Assembly: GCF_000379085.1 (NCBI RefSeq)
Contig: NZ_KB905378.1
Coordinates: 789,764 to 853,763, forward strand
Direction: 5' to 3'
Length of the DNA stretch: 64,000 bases
Origin: Halomicrobium katesii DSM 19301
GTDB taxonomy: Archaea; Halobacteriota; Halobacteria; Halobacteriales; Haloarculaceae
Within the stretch, counting starts at the first letter, position 1, and every line of letters starts with the position of its first letter. The position numbers and the translations under genes are program-made. Shown in pieces: positions 18,726 through 26,388 of the stretch. The notes beneath the pieces were generated by a model that saw only the letters and a program-made list of their open reading frames with translations, was not told the origin of the DNA and ran no database searches.

Positions 18726-20978
18726 ATGAGGCCGGACGAGGAGGCGGCAGACGCCGCCGACGGCGAGGACGTGGGGAAGAGTGACGCCGACGCCGGGGGG
18801 CGAGGCGAGCAACCGATCGAACGCGCGACGGAGACGCGGATCGTGACCGACGGCGGCGTCGATGCCGCCATCGAGGACGCGAGCGTCGAGCAGTACGCGG
18901 GTATCGTCGGGGCGCTGGAGGACGGCGTCTACGTCCTCGACGAGGACGGTCACTTCACGTTCGTCAACGAGGCGATGGTCGAGCTGACTGGCTACGACGA
19001 GACGGAACTCCGGGGCGAGCCAGCCACCCGCATCAAGGACCGAGAGACCAGCGAACGGACCGAGACGGCGCTGGCGGCGCTGCGCGACGGCGAGACAGAG
19101 GACCTCGATCGGACCTTCGACCTCTCGGTACAGCCCAAGCGGGGCGAGCCCATCGCCTGCGAAGAGCACGTGACTGCGCTGTTCGACGACGGGCAGTTCC
19201 GCGGCGTCGTCGGGATCGTCCGGGACATCTCCGATCGACGGCGGCATCGAGAGCTGATCTCACAGCTACAGGAGACCTCGCGATCGCTCATGCAGGCTCC
19301 GAGCCGAGAGTCGGTCGCGGACATCGTCGCGAACGCGGCCCGGCAGGTGCTCGGCTTCGAGCTGAGTGCCGTCCGGCTGTACGACGCCGACGAGCGCGTG
19401 TTGCGACCGACGGCGACGACCGACGCCACCGACGACCGGCTCCCCGAGCGGCCGGTGTACGCCCTCGACGAGGGCCAGCCCGGCACCGTCTTCGCCTCGG
19501 GCGAACCCGCCGTCTACGACGACGTGCGAACGATCGAGGACCCCGACGGGGAGTTCGGGCCGGTGCGCTCGGCCATGTACTTCCCGATCGGCGTCCACGG
19601 GACCCTGACCGTCGCCTCGACGACGGTGGGTGCCTTCGACGAGAACGACCGACAGGTGGCCGCGCTGCTGGCGATCAACGCCGCCGCGGCGTGCAACCGC
19701 GCCAAGCGCGAACAGGAGGTGCGAGAGGCCCGCGAGCGCATCGAGACGATCCTCGAACGGATCAACGGGCTGATCCAGAACACCGTCGAGGTGCTGGTCG
19801 AGGCCACCACGCGCGAGCAGGTCGAGGCCGGCGTCTGCGAGCAGCTCGTCGCCGTCGAACCCTACACCTTCGCGTGGCTGGGTCGGCCGGACGTGCGCGC
19901 CGAGACGATCAGCGCCCGCGAGTGGGCCGGCAGTCAGCCCAGCGGCGCGGCCACCGCCTCGGACGACGAGCGAGACGCACCTGCCGGGGAGCCACCCGTC
20001 GACGTCGCGGACGTGGCCGAACCGATCGACGGCGACACGCCGGGCGCGCAGGCCCTCGAATCCGAGGAGCCGAAGGTACTGGAGGGAGACGCGCTCGAAG
20101 ACGCCGGCGGCTGGTTCCGGTCGGCCGCCGAGAACGGCGTCCGGTCGGTGATGGCGATTCCGCTGTCGTACACGGACTCGAACTACGGCGTGCTGTACGT
20201 CTGTGCCGACCAGACCGACGCGTTCGACCAACGGGAAAAGGTCGTGCTGCAGGCGCTGGGTCGGGCCGTCGCGAACGCGATCAACGCCATCGAGAGCGGC
20301 CGAATCCTCAGTGCCAACAAGGTGATCGAGCTTGAGTTCACCGTCGACGACCGGGACCTGCTACTGTCGCGCCTCTCCGGTCGAGCCGGCGGAACGATCG
20401 CCTCCGCCGGGACCGTGACACAGGAAGACGGGTCGCTGCGGCTGTATCTCACCACCCAGGACGCCGACACCGACGAGGTGATGGCCGTGCTGGACGCCGA
20501 CGACGCCGTCGAGTCCGCGAGCCGGGTGGCCGAACACGACGACGAGGCGCTGTTCGACGTGACCATCACGGAGTCGCTGATCGCGACGCTCGTCGACCAC
20601 GGGGCCGTCCCGAAGTCGATCGTCAGCGAGACCGGGATCGCCCGCTACAACATCGAACTCCCCTACGAGGCGGAGGCCCGCGAGGTGTTCGGGCTCGTCG
20701 AGGACAACTACGACTCGACGGACCTAGTCGGCTACCACGAGCACGAGCGTCCCGTCCAGACCCAACAGGAGTTCCGCGCCGCGCTGGCCGACCGGTTCAC
20801 CGACCGACAGGAGACGGCGCTCCGGACGGCCTACCTCGGCGGCTTCTTCGAGTGGCCCCGCGAGGTCGACGGCGACGAGCTCGCCGGTGGGATGGATATC
20901 TCTCGGCCCACCTACCACCAGCACCTCCGGGCCGCCCAGCACAAGGTCTTCGAGGAGCTGTTCGAAGGCGGCTACTAG
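18726..20978 (+). CDS. Bat-type regulator: PAS, two GAF domains, Bat domain and C-terminal HTH_10
   Basis: A 750-residue sensor-regulator of the bacterio-opsin-activator family. After an acidic start (1-55) comes a PAS domain (about 60-170; GVYVLDEDGHFTFVN, GIVRDISDR), a first GAF domain (about 180-330), a second GAF-like region (about 355-515) split by an acidic low-complexity stretch, a Bat ligand-like domain (530-650) and the C-terminal HTH (about 690-748; FTDRQETALRTAYLGGFFEWPR). It should bind DNA and control transcription in response to a signal sensed by PAS/GAF, such as redox or light; the target genes are unknown. It lacks a histidine kinase core. A TATA-like run (CTTAAGTACTC) lies near 18,694. 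Confidence 0.9.
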   Translation: MRPDEEAADAADGEDVGKSDADAGGRGEQPIERATETRIVTDGGVDAAIEDASVEQYAGIVGALEDGVYVLDEDGHFTFVNEAMVELTGYDETELRGEPATRIKDRETSERTETALAALRDGETEDLDRTFDLSVQPKRGEPIACEEHVTALFDDGQFRGVVGIVRDISDRRRHRELISQLQETSRSLMQAPSRESVADIVANAARQVLGFELSAVRLYDADERVLRPTATTDATDDRLPERPVYALDEGQPGTVFASGEPAVYDDVRTIEDPDGEFGPVRSAMYFPIGVHGTLTVASTTVGAFDENDRQVAALLAINAAAACNRAKREQEVREARERIETILERINGLIQNTVEVLVEATTREQVEAGVCEQLVAVEPYTFAWLGRPDVRAETISAREWAGSQPSGAATASDDERDAPAGEPPVDVADVAEPIDGDTPGAQALESEEPKVLEGDALEDAGGWFRSAAENGVRSVMAIPLSYTDSNYGVLYVCADQTDAFDQREKVVLQALGRAVANAINAIESGRILSANKVIELEFTVDDRDLLLSRLSGRAGGTIASAGTVTQEDGSLRLYLTTQDADTDEVMAVLDADDAVESASRVAEHDDEALFDVTITESLIATLVDHGAVPKSIVSETGIARYNIELPYEAEAREVFGLVEDNYDSTDLVGYHEHERPVQTQQEFRAALADRFTDRQETALRTAYLGGFFEWPREVDGDELAGGMDISRPTYHQHLRAAQHKVFEELFEGGY

Positions 20979-21048
20979 GGCGCTGGCGTTCGTCGCTGTC
21001 ACAGAGACGAACACCTCGAAAGTCCTCTGCGCGCCAGCGAGAGCGCAA

Positions 21049-21843
21049 TTACGCCATCGCCGCCCGGATCTGGGAGCGCAGCGACGCCTCGATGGGTGTC
21101 GGGTCCCGCAGGCGGATGTCGTCGGCCGAGAGCTCCATCGGCGATGGGGGAGTGCGGTCGACGATCGACAGCGCGGGCTCGGTGCCGGTCTCCTCGGCGA
21201 CGATCGACTGGATCGACTCGCCGACCGCGGCGTTCGTGAAGGTGTACGACGAGACCGCAGCGGGGCTCTCGACGGCGAACGAGCCGGTCCCGAGTTCGCG
21301 GAGGAAGGCACAGAGATCGCCCACGTCGACGTAGGGGCGAACGATCTCGCCGTCGCCCCAGACCTCGATCTCGCCGTCGAGGGCCTGTTCGATCATGTCC
21401 TGGGCCTGTCCCCGCGGGGCGGGGCCGCCGACGACGTTGGGAAACCGGACGGTCGTGACCCCGTCGTACTCGCTGACGGCTCCCTCCGCGAGGTGCTTCG
21501 AGTGGCCGTAGCGGTTGACCTGGTCGGCGGCGGCGATGCTGGAGGCGAACACCACCGGAACGTCGCGTTCGCGGGCGACGCCGACGACGGTCGCCGTCCC
21601 CATGACGTTGTTCTCGACGAGGTGTCGCCAGTCGTCGGTCCACACGTCGGCGTCGGCCGCGAGGTGGTAGACCGCGTCGAAGTCGTGTGCCTCGAACAGC
21701 GCCTCGACGCGGTCGGCGTCCCGAATGTCGTCGGCCGGATCGACCGCGTTGTCGAAGCCGACGACCTCGTGGCCGGCCGCCGAGAGCTGGTCTGTCAGCA
21801 CACCGCCGATGTACCCCGCGTGTCCGGTGACGAGCGCGTTCAT
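21049..21843 (-). CDS. NAD-dependent epimerase/dehydratase (extended SDR)
   Basis: A 264-residue Rossmann-fold enzyme with the nucleotide-binding motif GHAGYIGG (7-14) and the catalytic pair Tyr112 and Lys116 in YGHSK, preceded by the serine pair ASSI. It resembles UDP-glucose 4-epimerases and nucleotide-sugar dehydratases, but is shorter than the usual ~310-330 residues, so the substrate-binding C-terminal part is reduced. A cytoplasmic role in nucleotide-sugar conversion is likely; the exact reaction cannot be read. It ends convergent to the Bat-type gene, separated by about 70 nt that contain an inverted repeat (GCGCTGGCG/CGCCAGCG). It may be co-transcribed with the two genes upstream (41-nt gap). 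Confidence 0.85.
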   Translation of the reverse strand: MNALVTGHAGYIGGVLTDQLSAAGHEVVGFDNAVDPADDIRDADRVEALFEAHDFDAVYHLAADADVWTDDWRHLVENNVMGTATVVGVARERDVPVVFASSIAAADQVNRYGHSKHLAEGAVSEYDGVTTVRFPNVVGGPAPRGQAQDMIEQALDGEIEVWGDGEIVRPYVDVGDLCAFLRELGTGSFAVESPAAVSSYTFTNAAVGESIQSIVAEETGTEPALSIVDRTPPSPMELSADDIRLRDPTPIEASLRSQIRAAMA

Positions 21844-21884
21844 TGCTCGTAGTTGCGCTGGCGGTTATTTGAATCCGGTGAAGA

Positions 21885-22670
21885 TCAGGACAGCTCCGAG
21901 AGCGTCTTCTCGGCCCACGTGACGGCGTACTCCGGGCCGTACTCGCCGTACGCGCTGGTGTCGAGGGCTGCGAACGGAGTCGGGACCTCGACGCCGTGTT
22001 TGATCGCCGAGCAAGCCAGCTCCGCGGCCGCGGGAAACTCCGTCCGCCCCATCGCGACCTCCCCGGAGAGGTCGCCCAGGCGCGGTTCGAGGCGCTCGCC
22101 CGCGTCGACCCACGCGTCGAACAGCGCCGGCAGGTCGCCCTCCCAGTCGGCAAACACCGGACGCGTCTGCAAGCCGACGAAGGCGTCGAAGACCGCCGCC
22201 GCGAGCTGGTAGGTCCCGGCCGGCGAGAGGTGATCGCCCGTGGCCGCCGCGAAGTCGGGATACCGCTCCTCGAAGAAGCCGAGGAACTGTTCGGGCACGT
22301 CGAGCCCCGTGGCGACCAGCGCCTCCGCCAGCAGAAAGTCGACGAAGTCGTCCGGCGAGCCCGCCAGGCGGGGCTTGACCAGCACGACCGCCGGGTCGGT
22401 CTGGCGCGTCCAGGCGACGCCGCCGTCGCCGGGCATACCGACGGTGAAGTCACTCGACGCGACGGCGTGGAGCTCTGCGGGCGCGTCGTCGGGCACCCAC
22501 TCGTCGGGAGAGGACAGTGGATCGACGCCGTCGGTCACCAACAGGAGATCCTCCGCGACGGCCGGATCCAGTGTCTCGAAGTCCCGCTCGCAGTCCAGCA
22601 CGAGGGCGTCGGGCGCGTGTCGATCCCGAACAGTCGCCAGCTCCCCGTCGAGGGAGCGCTCGCTGAACAT
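21885..22670 (-). CDS. Conserved haloarchaeal protein of unknown function
   Basis: A 261-residue acidic soluble protein beginning MFSERSLDGELATVRDR. The N-terminal third has a Rossmann-like pattern (DALVLDCERDFE, LLLVTDG), and the rest is helical and rich in aromatic residues. There is no signal peptide, membrane segment or metal motif that I can see. The start ATG directly abuts the stop of the 29-codon gene upstream, so they are one transcript. It looks like one of the uncharacterised families restricted to Halobacteria, but I cannot assign a function. Confidence 0.75.
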   Translation of the reverse strand: MFSERSLDGELATVRDRHAPDALVLDCERDFETLDPAVAEDLLLVTDGVDPLSSPDEWVPDDAPAELHAVASSDFTVGMPGDGGVAWTRQTDPAVVLVKPRLAGSPDDFVDFLLAEALVATGLDVPEQFLGFFEERYPDFAAATGDHLSPAGTYQLAAAVFDAFVGLQTRPVFADWEGDLPALFDAWVDAGERLEPRLGDLSGEVAMGRTEFPAAAELACSAIKHGVEVPTPFAALDTSAYGEYGPEYAVTWAEKTLSELS

Positions 22671-22760
22671 CTACGCGAGCGCGAGGTTCGCGATCAGTGC
22701 CAGGGACAGCAGCGCCGAGACGGCGATGGTCCCGAGAACGATCTTCGTTGGGTTGCTCAT
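22671..22760 (-). CDS. 29-residue single-helix membrane peptide
   Basis: A complete small gene: ATG, 29 codons and TAG. The product begins MSNPTKIVLGTIAVSALLSL and continues hydrophobic to its end (ALIANLALA), so one transmembrane helix with a short Lys-containing N-terminus. Support comes from the promoter and arrangement: a TATA box CTTTAAT lies 25-31 nt before the ATG, ideal for a leaderless transcript, and the stop codon abuts the start of the next gene with no gap. So the transcript of that gene begins with this peptide. Similar tiny membrane proteins are common in haloarchaea but rarely annotated. Function unknown; it could aid expression or membrane location of its partner. Confidence 0.7.
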   Translation of the reverse strand: MSNPTKIVLGTIAVSALLSLALIANLALA

Positions 22761-22784
22761 ACCGGTGGCTGGGTCGGGTTCGGC

Positions 22785-22791
22785 ATTAAAG
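22785..22791 (-). promoter_or_regulatory. TATA box for the 29-codon gene and its operon
   Basis: CTTTAAT on the minus strand, 25-31 nt upstream of the ATG at 22,760, surrounded by GC-rich DNA. The spacing predicts transcription starting at or within a few bases of the ATG. Confidence 0.6.
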
Positions 22792-22799
22792 CTTCAGTT

Positions 22800-24296
22800 C
22801 TAGTCGTCGGCCCCCACGCCGGAGGCCCGCGCGACGGCGCGCCACTTCCCCGTCCAGAAGCGACCGGTGTTGACCGCGGCCTTGACGTAGTAGTCACCGA
22901 CGATGGCCGCGAAGATGGCGGACAGTCCCCAGCCCATGCCGGGCGTGAGGGTGATCTCGAGGACGGGGACCGTCACGGCGAAGCCGACGGGGAGCGCGAG
23001 GACGGCGACGGGGATGCGATAGAGGTAGGAGCCGACGAAGGTGCCATAGAGGGGCCAGCGGGTGTCCCCAGCGCCCCGGAGGCTCCCGCGCATGGTCCGA
23101 GAGACGCTGAAGCCGGCGACCGCCAGCGCGAACACGCGGATGAACGTGACCGTCAAGTCCGGGTACTCCGTCCCGAAGAGCAGCGAGATGGGACGGGCAA
23201 AGACTACCAGCACGGCGGCGATCAGCAGCTGCGTGACCAGCGCGATCCGGAGCGTCTGCCAGCCGTACTCCCCGGCGTCGGTGTCGTCGCCGGCCCCGAC
23301 GTACTGGCCCACGAGCGTGCTCGCGGCCGTCGAGTACCCCCAGGCGGGCATCAGCGCGAGCAACATCACGCGGCGACCGATCGCGAAGGCGGCGACCGTC
23401 GGCGTCCCGAGCACGCCCAGCACGAACAGGAACGGGAAGCGAGCGAACGTCTGGAGCAGGCGCATCCCCGAAAGCGGGAGCGCGACGCGGACGATCTCGG
23501 TCAACAGACCGAGATCCAGCTGGCGGCCGCCGAGTCGGAGCGTCACGACGTAGCGCCCGGACGCCAGCAGCGCGAAGAAGACGGCCGCCGCGAGCGTGTT
23601 GGCGACGGCGGTCCCGATGGCGGCACCGGCGATCCCCAGCCGCGGCGCGGGGCCGAGCCCGAAGATCAGGACCGCGTTGAGGACGACGTTGGTCGGCAGC
23701 GTCAGCAGGCGGACGTACATCGGCGTCCGGGTGTCCGCGCTGCCGGCGAGCGCCCGCGCCGCGACCATGCTCCAGAACCGCGGGGCCAGCGACAGCATCA
23801 CGATCGAGAGGTAGAGCCCGCCGAAACGGATCGCGTCGGGGTCGTCCGTGAGAAGTCCCACCAGCGGCTCGGCGTACAGCCACGAGACGGCCGTCAGGGG
23901 CACCGAGATTAGGAGCGCGAGCCACAGCGACTGCTTGACCGCGAGGTCCGCGCGCGCGGACTCACCAGCACCCTGGAGCCGGGAGACGACGCTGATCGTC
24001 CCCGAGGTGACAGCCAGCGACAGCCCGAAGCCGATGAAATAGTACTGAAAGCCGAGCTCCAGGCCGGCGATCGCGGCGTCGCCAAGCGCCAGTCCGACCA
24101 TCGCGAAGTCGGCGATTCGCAGGAAGATCCGGAGGCCCCCGGTGACCATCACGGGCGCGGCCAGGTCGAGCGCCTCCGTCGACTTCTCCCGGTCGACGAG
24201 CCCGTACTGCGCCAGCAGCGCCGGGAAACCGTCGATGAACCGACCGGGAAGTGCGGAGAGCCAGGCGACCAGCTGCGCGAGGAGGCGACGGGCCAT
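22800..24296 (-). CDS. MATE-family multidrug/Na+ exporter
   Basis: A 498-residue membrane protein with about 12 hydrophobic helices in two related halves, typical of MATE antiporters (DinF/NorM type) that expel drugs using H+ or Na+. The first helix region (ALDLAAPVMVTGGLRIFLRIADFAMV) matches the family N-terminus, and the second half starts near ALPLSGMRLLQTF. An amphipathic N-terminal extension of about 40 residues precedes it. It ends 9 nt before the TATA box of the 29-codon gene. A second, only distantly similar MATE gene lies at 47.5-49.1 kb. Substrate unknown. Confidence 0.9.
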   Translation of the reverse strand: MARRLLAQLVAWLSALPGRFIDGFPALLAQYGLVDREKSTEALDLAAPVMVTGGLRIFLRIADFAMVGLALGDAAIAGLELGFQYYFIGFGLSLAVTSGTISVVSRLQGAGESARADLAVKQSLWLALLISVPLTAVSWLYAEPLVGLLTDDPDAIRFGGLYLSIVMLSLAPRFWSMVAARALAGSADTRTPMYVRLLTLPTNVVLNAVLIFGLGPAPRLGIAGAAIGTAVANTLAAAVFFALLASGRYVVTLRLGGRQLDLGLLTEIVRVALPLSGMRLLQTFARFPFLFVLGVLGTPTVAAFAIGRRVMLLALMPAWGYSTAASTLVGQYVGAGDDTDAGEYGWQTLRIALVTQLLIAAVLVVFARPISLLFGTEYPDLTVTFIRVFALAVAGFSVSRTMRGSLRGAGDTRWPLYGTFVGSYLYRIPVAVLALPVGFAVTVPVLEITLTPGMGWGLSAIFAAIVGDYYVKAAVNTGRFWTGKWRAVARASGVGADD

Positions 24297-24379
24297 CGAG
24301 ACGAAATGGAGACCGAACGCTACTGAGGGTTTCGCTGGCGATAGACGAACCGTCGAAGTCGAACGCGAAGGCGGCCGTC

Positions 24380-24461
24380 ATACGGACGGTTGTAGGCGTT
24401 TACCCAGTCGACCGCACGATGGCGTGCGGTCGATCTGGTAAAGACCTACAACTTTCCGTAT
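24380..24461. repeat. 82-bp hairpin repeat, copy 2
   Basis: A near-perfect full-length hairpin. The left arm is ATACGGACGGTTGTAGGCG..., and the right arm is its imperfect complement ending CCTACAACTTTCCGTAT; the apical stem is GACCGCACG/CGTGCGGTC. The last base forms part of the stop codon of the malate:quinone oxidoreductase gene: read on that gene's strand, CTGATACGG contains the TGA stop. It lies between that stop and the MATE start. Compare the copies at 45,044 and 61,733. Confidence 0.85.
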
Positions 24462-25849
24462 CAGTCGTCCTGTGCGGGCGCTTTCGTCTGCTCCTCGTCC
24501 TCGTTGGCGGTTTCGGCCCGCGGGAAGCTCTCGATGGTCGCCGAGCGGAACCCGTCCTTGTCGAACTCGTAGTCGTCGCCCAGCGCCTCGACGAGGTGCT
24601 CGGTGTCGCGCATGGCGTTTTTCAGGCTCGTGGAGGCACCCGGCGAGGGCGTGATGTTGAAGATCACGTCGTCGTCGGTGATCTTGGCCTCGCCCATGTC
24701 CAGGGTCTTGTTCTCGGTGTCGACGATCTGAGGGCGGACGCCGCCGTAGCCCTTCGCGCGGTCGATGTCGTCCAGTTCCGCGGTCGGGACGACCTTCTGG
24801 ACGTGGGGCAGGAAGGCCCGCTTGCCGACCTCGGGCAGGTCGTAGACGAGGTTCTTCAGCACGTAGGGCAGCAGGATGCGGTCGGCGAGGATGTTGGCGT
24901 AGCTGAGGAACGAGTCGACGTTGAGGCCGAACACGTCGAAGAAGTCACTGACAGTGGAGATCTCGCCCCGTTCGAGCGCGGGGACGAGCTTGGCCGTCGG
25001 TCCGAAGCGCGTGACCGAGTCGTCGTGTACGTCGGCGTCGCCGTGGACCGCCGCGAAGGGCAGCTTCTTCATTTGGAGGGTGTACACCTTGCCGTTGAGG
25101 AAGTCGTCGGCCAGGAAGAAACTGCCCGCGACCGGCAGCAGCGACATCCCCTCGCCGTAGCCCATCTCCTTGGCGATCTGGAGGCTGTGAGAGCCCGCGG
25201 CGACGACGGCCGCGTCGGACTCGAACCAGCCCGCGTCGGTCTGGAAGATGTAGCCGTCCTCGGTGTCGTCCATCTGGGTGACCTCGGTGCCGGTGAACAC
25301 GTCGACGCCGTCGATCTCCTCGGCGTCCTCGACGAACGAGTGGGAAACGTCGCCGTAGTCGACGACGTAGCCGTCCGGGGTCTGGAGCGCGAGCATCTCC
25401 TCGGTCGGGTCTCGGCCCTCGACGACCTTCGGCTCGATCTCGGCGATCTCGTCGCGGTCGATGGCGTCGAGTTTGGGGAACAGGTCGCCAAAGCCCTCCT
25501 CGTAGTAGCGGTCTTCGAGGCTCTGGACCTCCTCGTCCCCGACGGCCAGCACCATCTTCGAGCGCTTGCTGTGCATCTCGCGGTCCGGGTCGACGTTTTC
25601 GAGATAGCCCGCGAGCATCTCCGCGCCCTCCTTGACCTGCTCGGCTTTTTCGAGCGTGTAGTTGGTCTCGATGTCGCCGAAGTGCAGCGTCTGGGAGTTG
25701 TTCGTGTGATGCGAGTTGATCGCCGCGATCTCCGATTCCTTCTCGACGAGCGCGATCTTCTCGATGTCGGTGAAGTTCGCGACCGTGTAGAGAAGCGATG
25801 CGCCACTGATCCCACCGCCGACGATAACGAGGTCGTATTGCTCTGTCAT
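24461..25849 (-). CDS. mqo: Malate:quinone oxidoreductase-like FAD enzyme
   Basis: A 462-residue FAD-dependent dehydrogenase expected to oxidise malate to oxaloacetate at the membrane, passing electrons to quinone. The FAD-binding motif is VIVGGGISGASL at the N-terminus, the Mqo signature NSHHTNNSQTLHFGDIETN follows around residues 44-62, and a second FAD contact region (AAVVAAGSHSLQIAKEMG) lies mid-protein. The C-terminal ITPSPGASTSLKNA is also family-like. There is no transmembrane helix; the family is peripheral. A TATA-like CTTAAATAG lies about 60 nt upstream. The stop codon is within the end of a hairpin repeat. Another FAD oxidoreductase of the family is possible, but the signature favours Mqo. 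Confidence 0.87.
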   Translation of the reverse strand: MTEQYDLVIVGGGISGASLLYTVANFTDIEKIALVEKESEIAAINSHHTNNSQTLHFGDIETNYTLEKAEQVKEGAEMLAGYLENVDPDREMHSKRSKMVLAVGDEEVQSLEDRYYEEGFGDLFPKLDAIDRDEIAEIEPKVVEGRDPTEEMLALQTPDGYVVDYGDVSHSFVEDAEEIDGVDVFTGTEVTQMDDTEDGYIFQTDAGWFESDAAVVAAGSHSLQIAKEMGYGEGMSLLPVAGSFFLADDFLNGKVYTLQMKKLPFAAVHGDADVHDDSVTRFGPTAKLVPALERGEISTVSDFFDVFGLNVDSFLSYANILADRILLPYVLKNLVYDLPEVGKRAFLPHVQKVVPTAELDDIDRAKGYGGVRPQIVDTENKTLDMGEAKITDDDVIFNITPSPGASTSLKNAMRDTEHLVEALGDDYEFDKDGFRSATIESFPRAETANEDEEQTKAPAQDD

Positions 25850-26041
25850 GATTAGTTCCTAGCCACCGCAGTGCGAACCGCTCACACCCCGAATGTACGA
25901 TCTGTGCTATTTAAGCCTCTCTACTCGCCAATCTGTGTATAAGATGACACGTTTGCGCTGTCAGTGTGTCTCGTTTAGACGGTAACACCACCGTCGCAGG
26001 TACCACATCGCTCGAAGACTCTCTCTCGTGACCGACTACGA

Positions 26042-26287
26042 TTACGGAATCAGTTGCTCGCCGTCGTCGTCGTAGACGGCGATGGCGTCGACGGGACAGG
26101 AGCGGGCCGCGAACTTCGCGTCCAGTTCCGCCCCGTCGGGGACCTCGCGGACGAAGACGCCGTCGTCGGTCTCCTCGCTGTCGGCCAGGACGGCCTTGCC
26201 GGCGTCCTCGTCGCGTTCGAACTCGTCCCACTCGGCGACGCACTGGAACATCCCGATACAGGTGTCCCGGTCGTACTCGATTCGCAT
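26042..26287 (-). CDS. Small ferredoxin, probably [3Fe-4S] or single [4Fe-4S]
   Basis: An 81-residue electron carrier. The cluster ligands are Cys10 and Cys16 (CIGMFQC) and Cys64 in RSCPVDAI. The usual second Cys position of the CxxCxxC motif is Met13, so only three Cys bind, which suggests a [3Fe-4S] cluster or a [4Fe-4S] cluster with another ligand. The domain is highly acidic in the middle, as in halophiles. I start at MRIEYDRD; the frame open upstream is basic and crosses the divergent promoter region. It lies divergent from Hel308 with 101 nt between. The redox partner is unknown. Confidence 0.88.
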   Translation of the reverse strand: MRIEYDRDTCIGMFQCVAEWDEFERDEDAGKAVLADSEETDDGVFVREVPDGAELDAKFAARSCPVDAIAVYDDDGEQLIP

Positions 26288-26388
26288 ACCCGCGCTTGCG
26301 GCCTCTCGGGCAAAGTGCTGTCGCCATCGACCACGATCGCGACGCGAGGGCGACAGTTTAAACCACCGGAGGAGCCAAGCGAGGCGTA

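Noticed and set aside
21996..23912. A 638-residue plus-strand frame opposite the hypothetical and MATE genes
   Set aside because: Arg/Asp-rich low-order sequence, no promoter; the minus strand holds clear proteins.
24251..25855. A 534-residue plus-strand frame opposite the malate:quinone oxidoreductase
   Set aside because: No known motif; the FAD enzyme on the other strand is certain.
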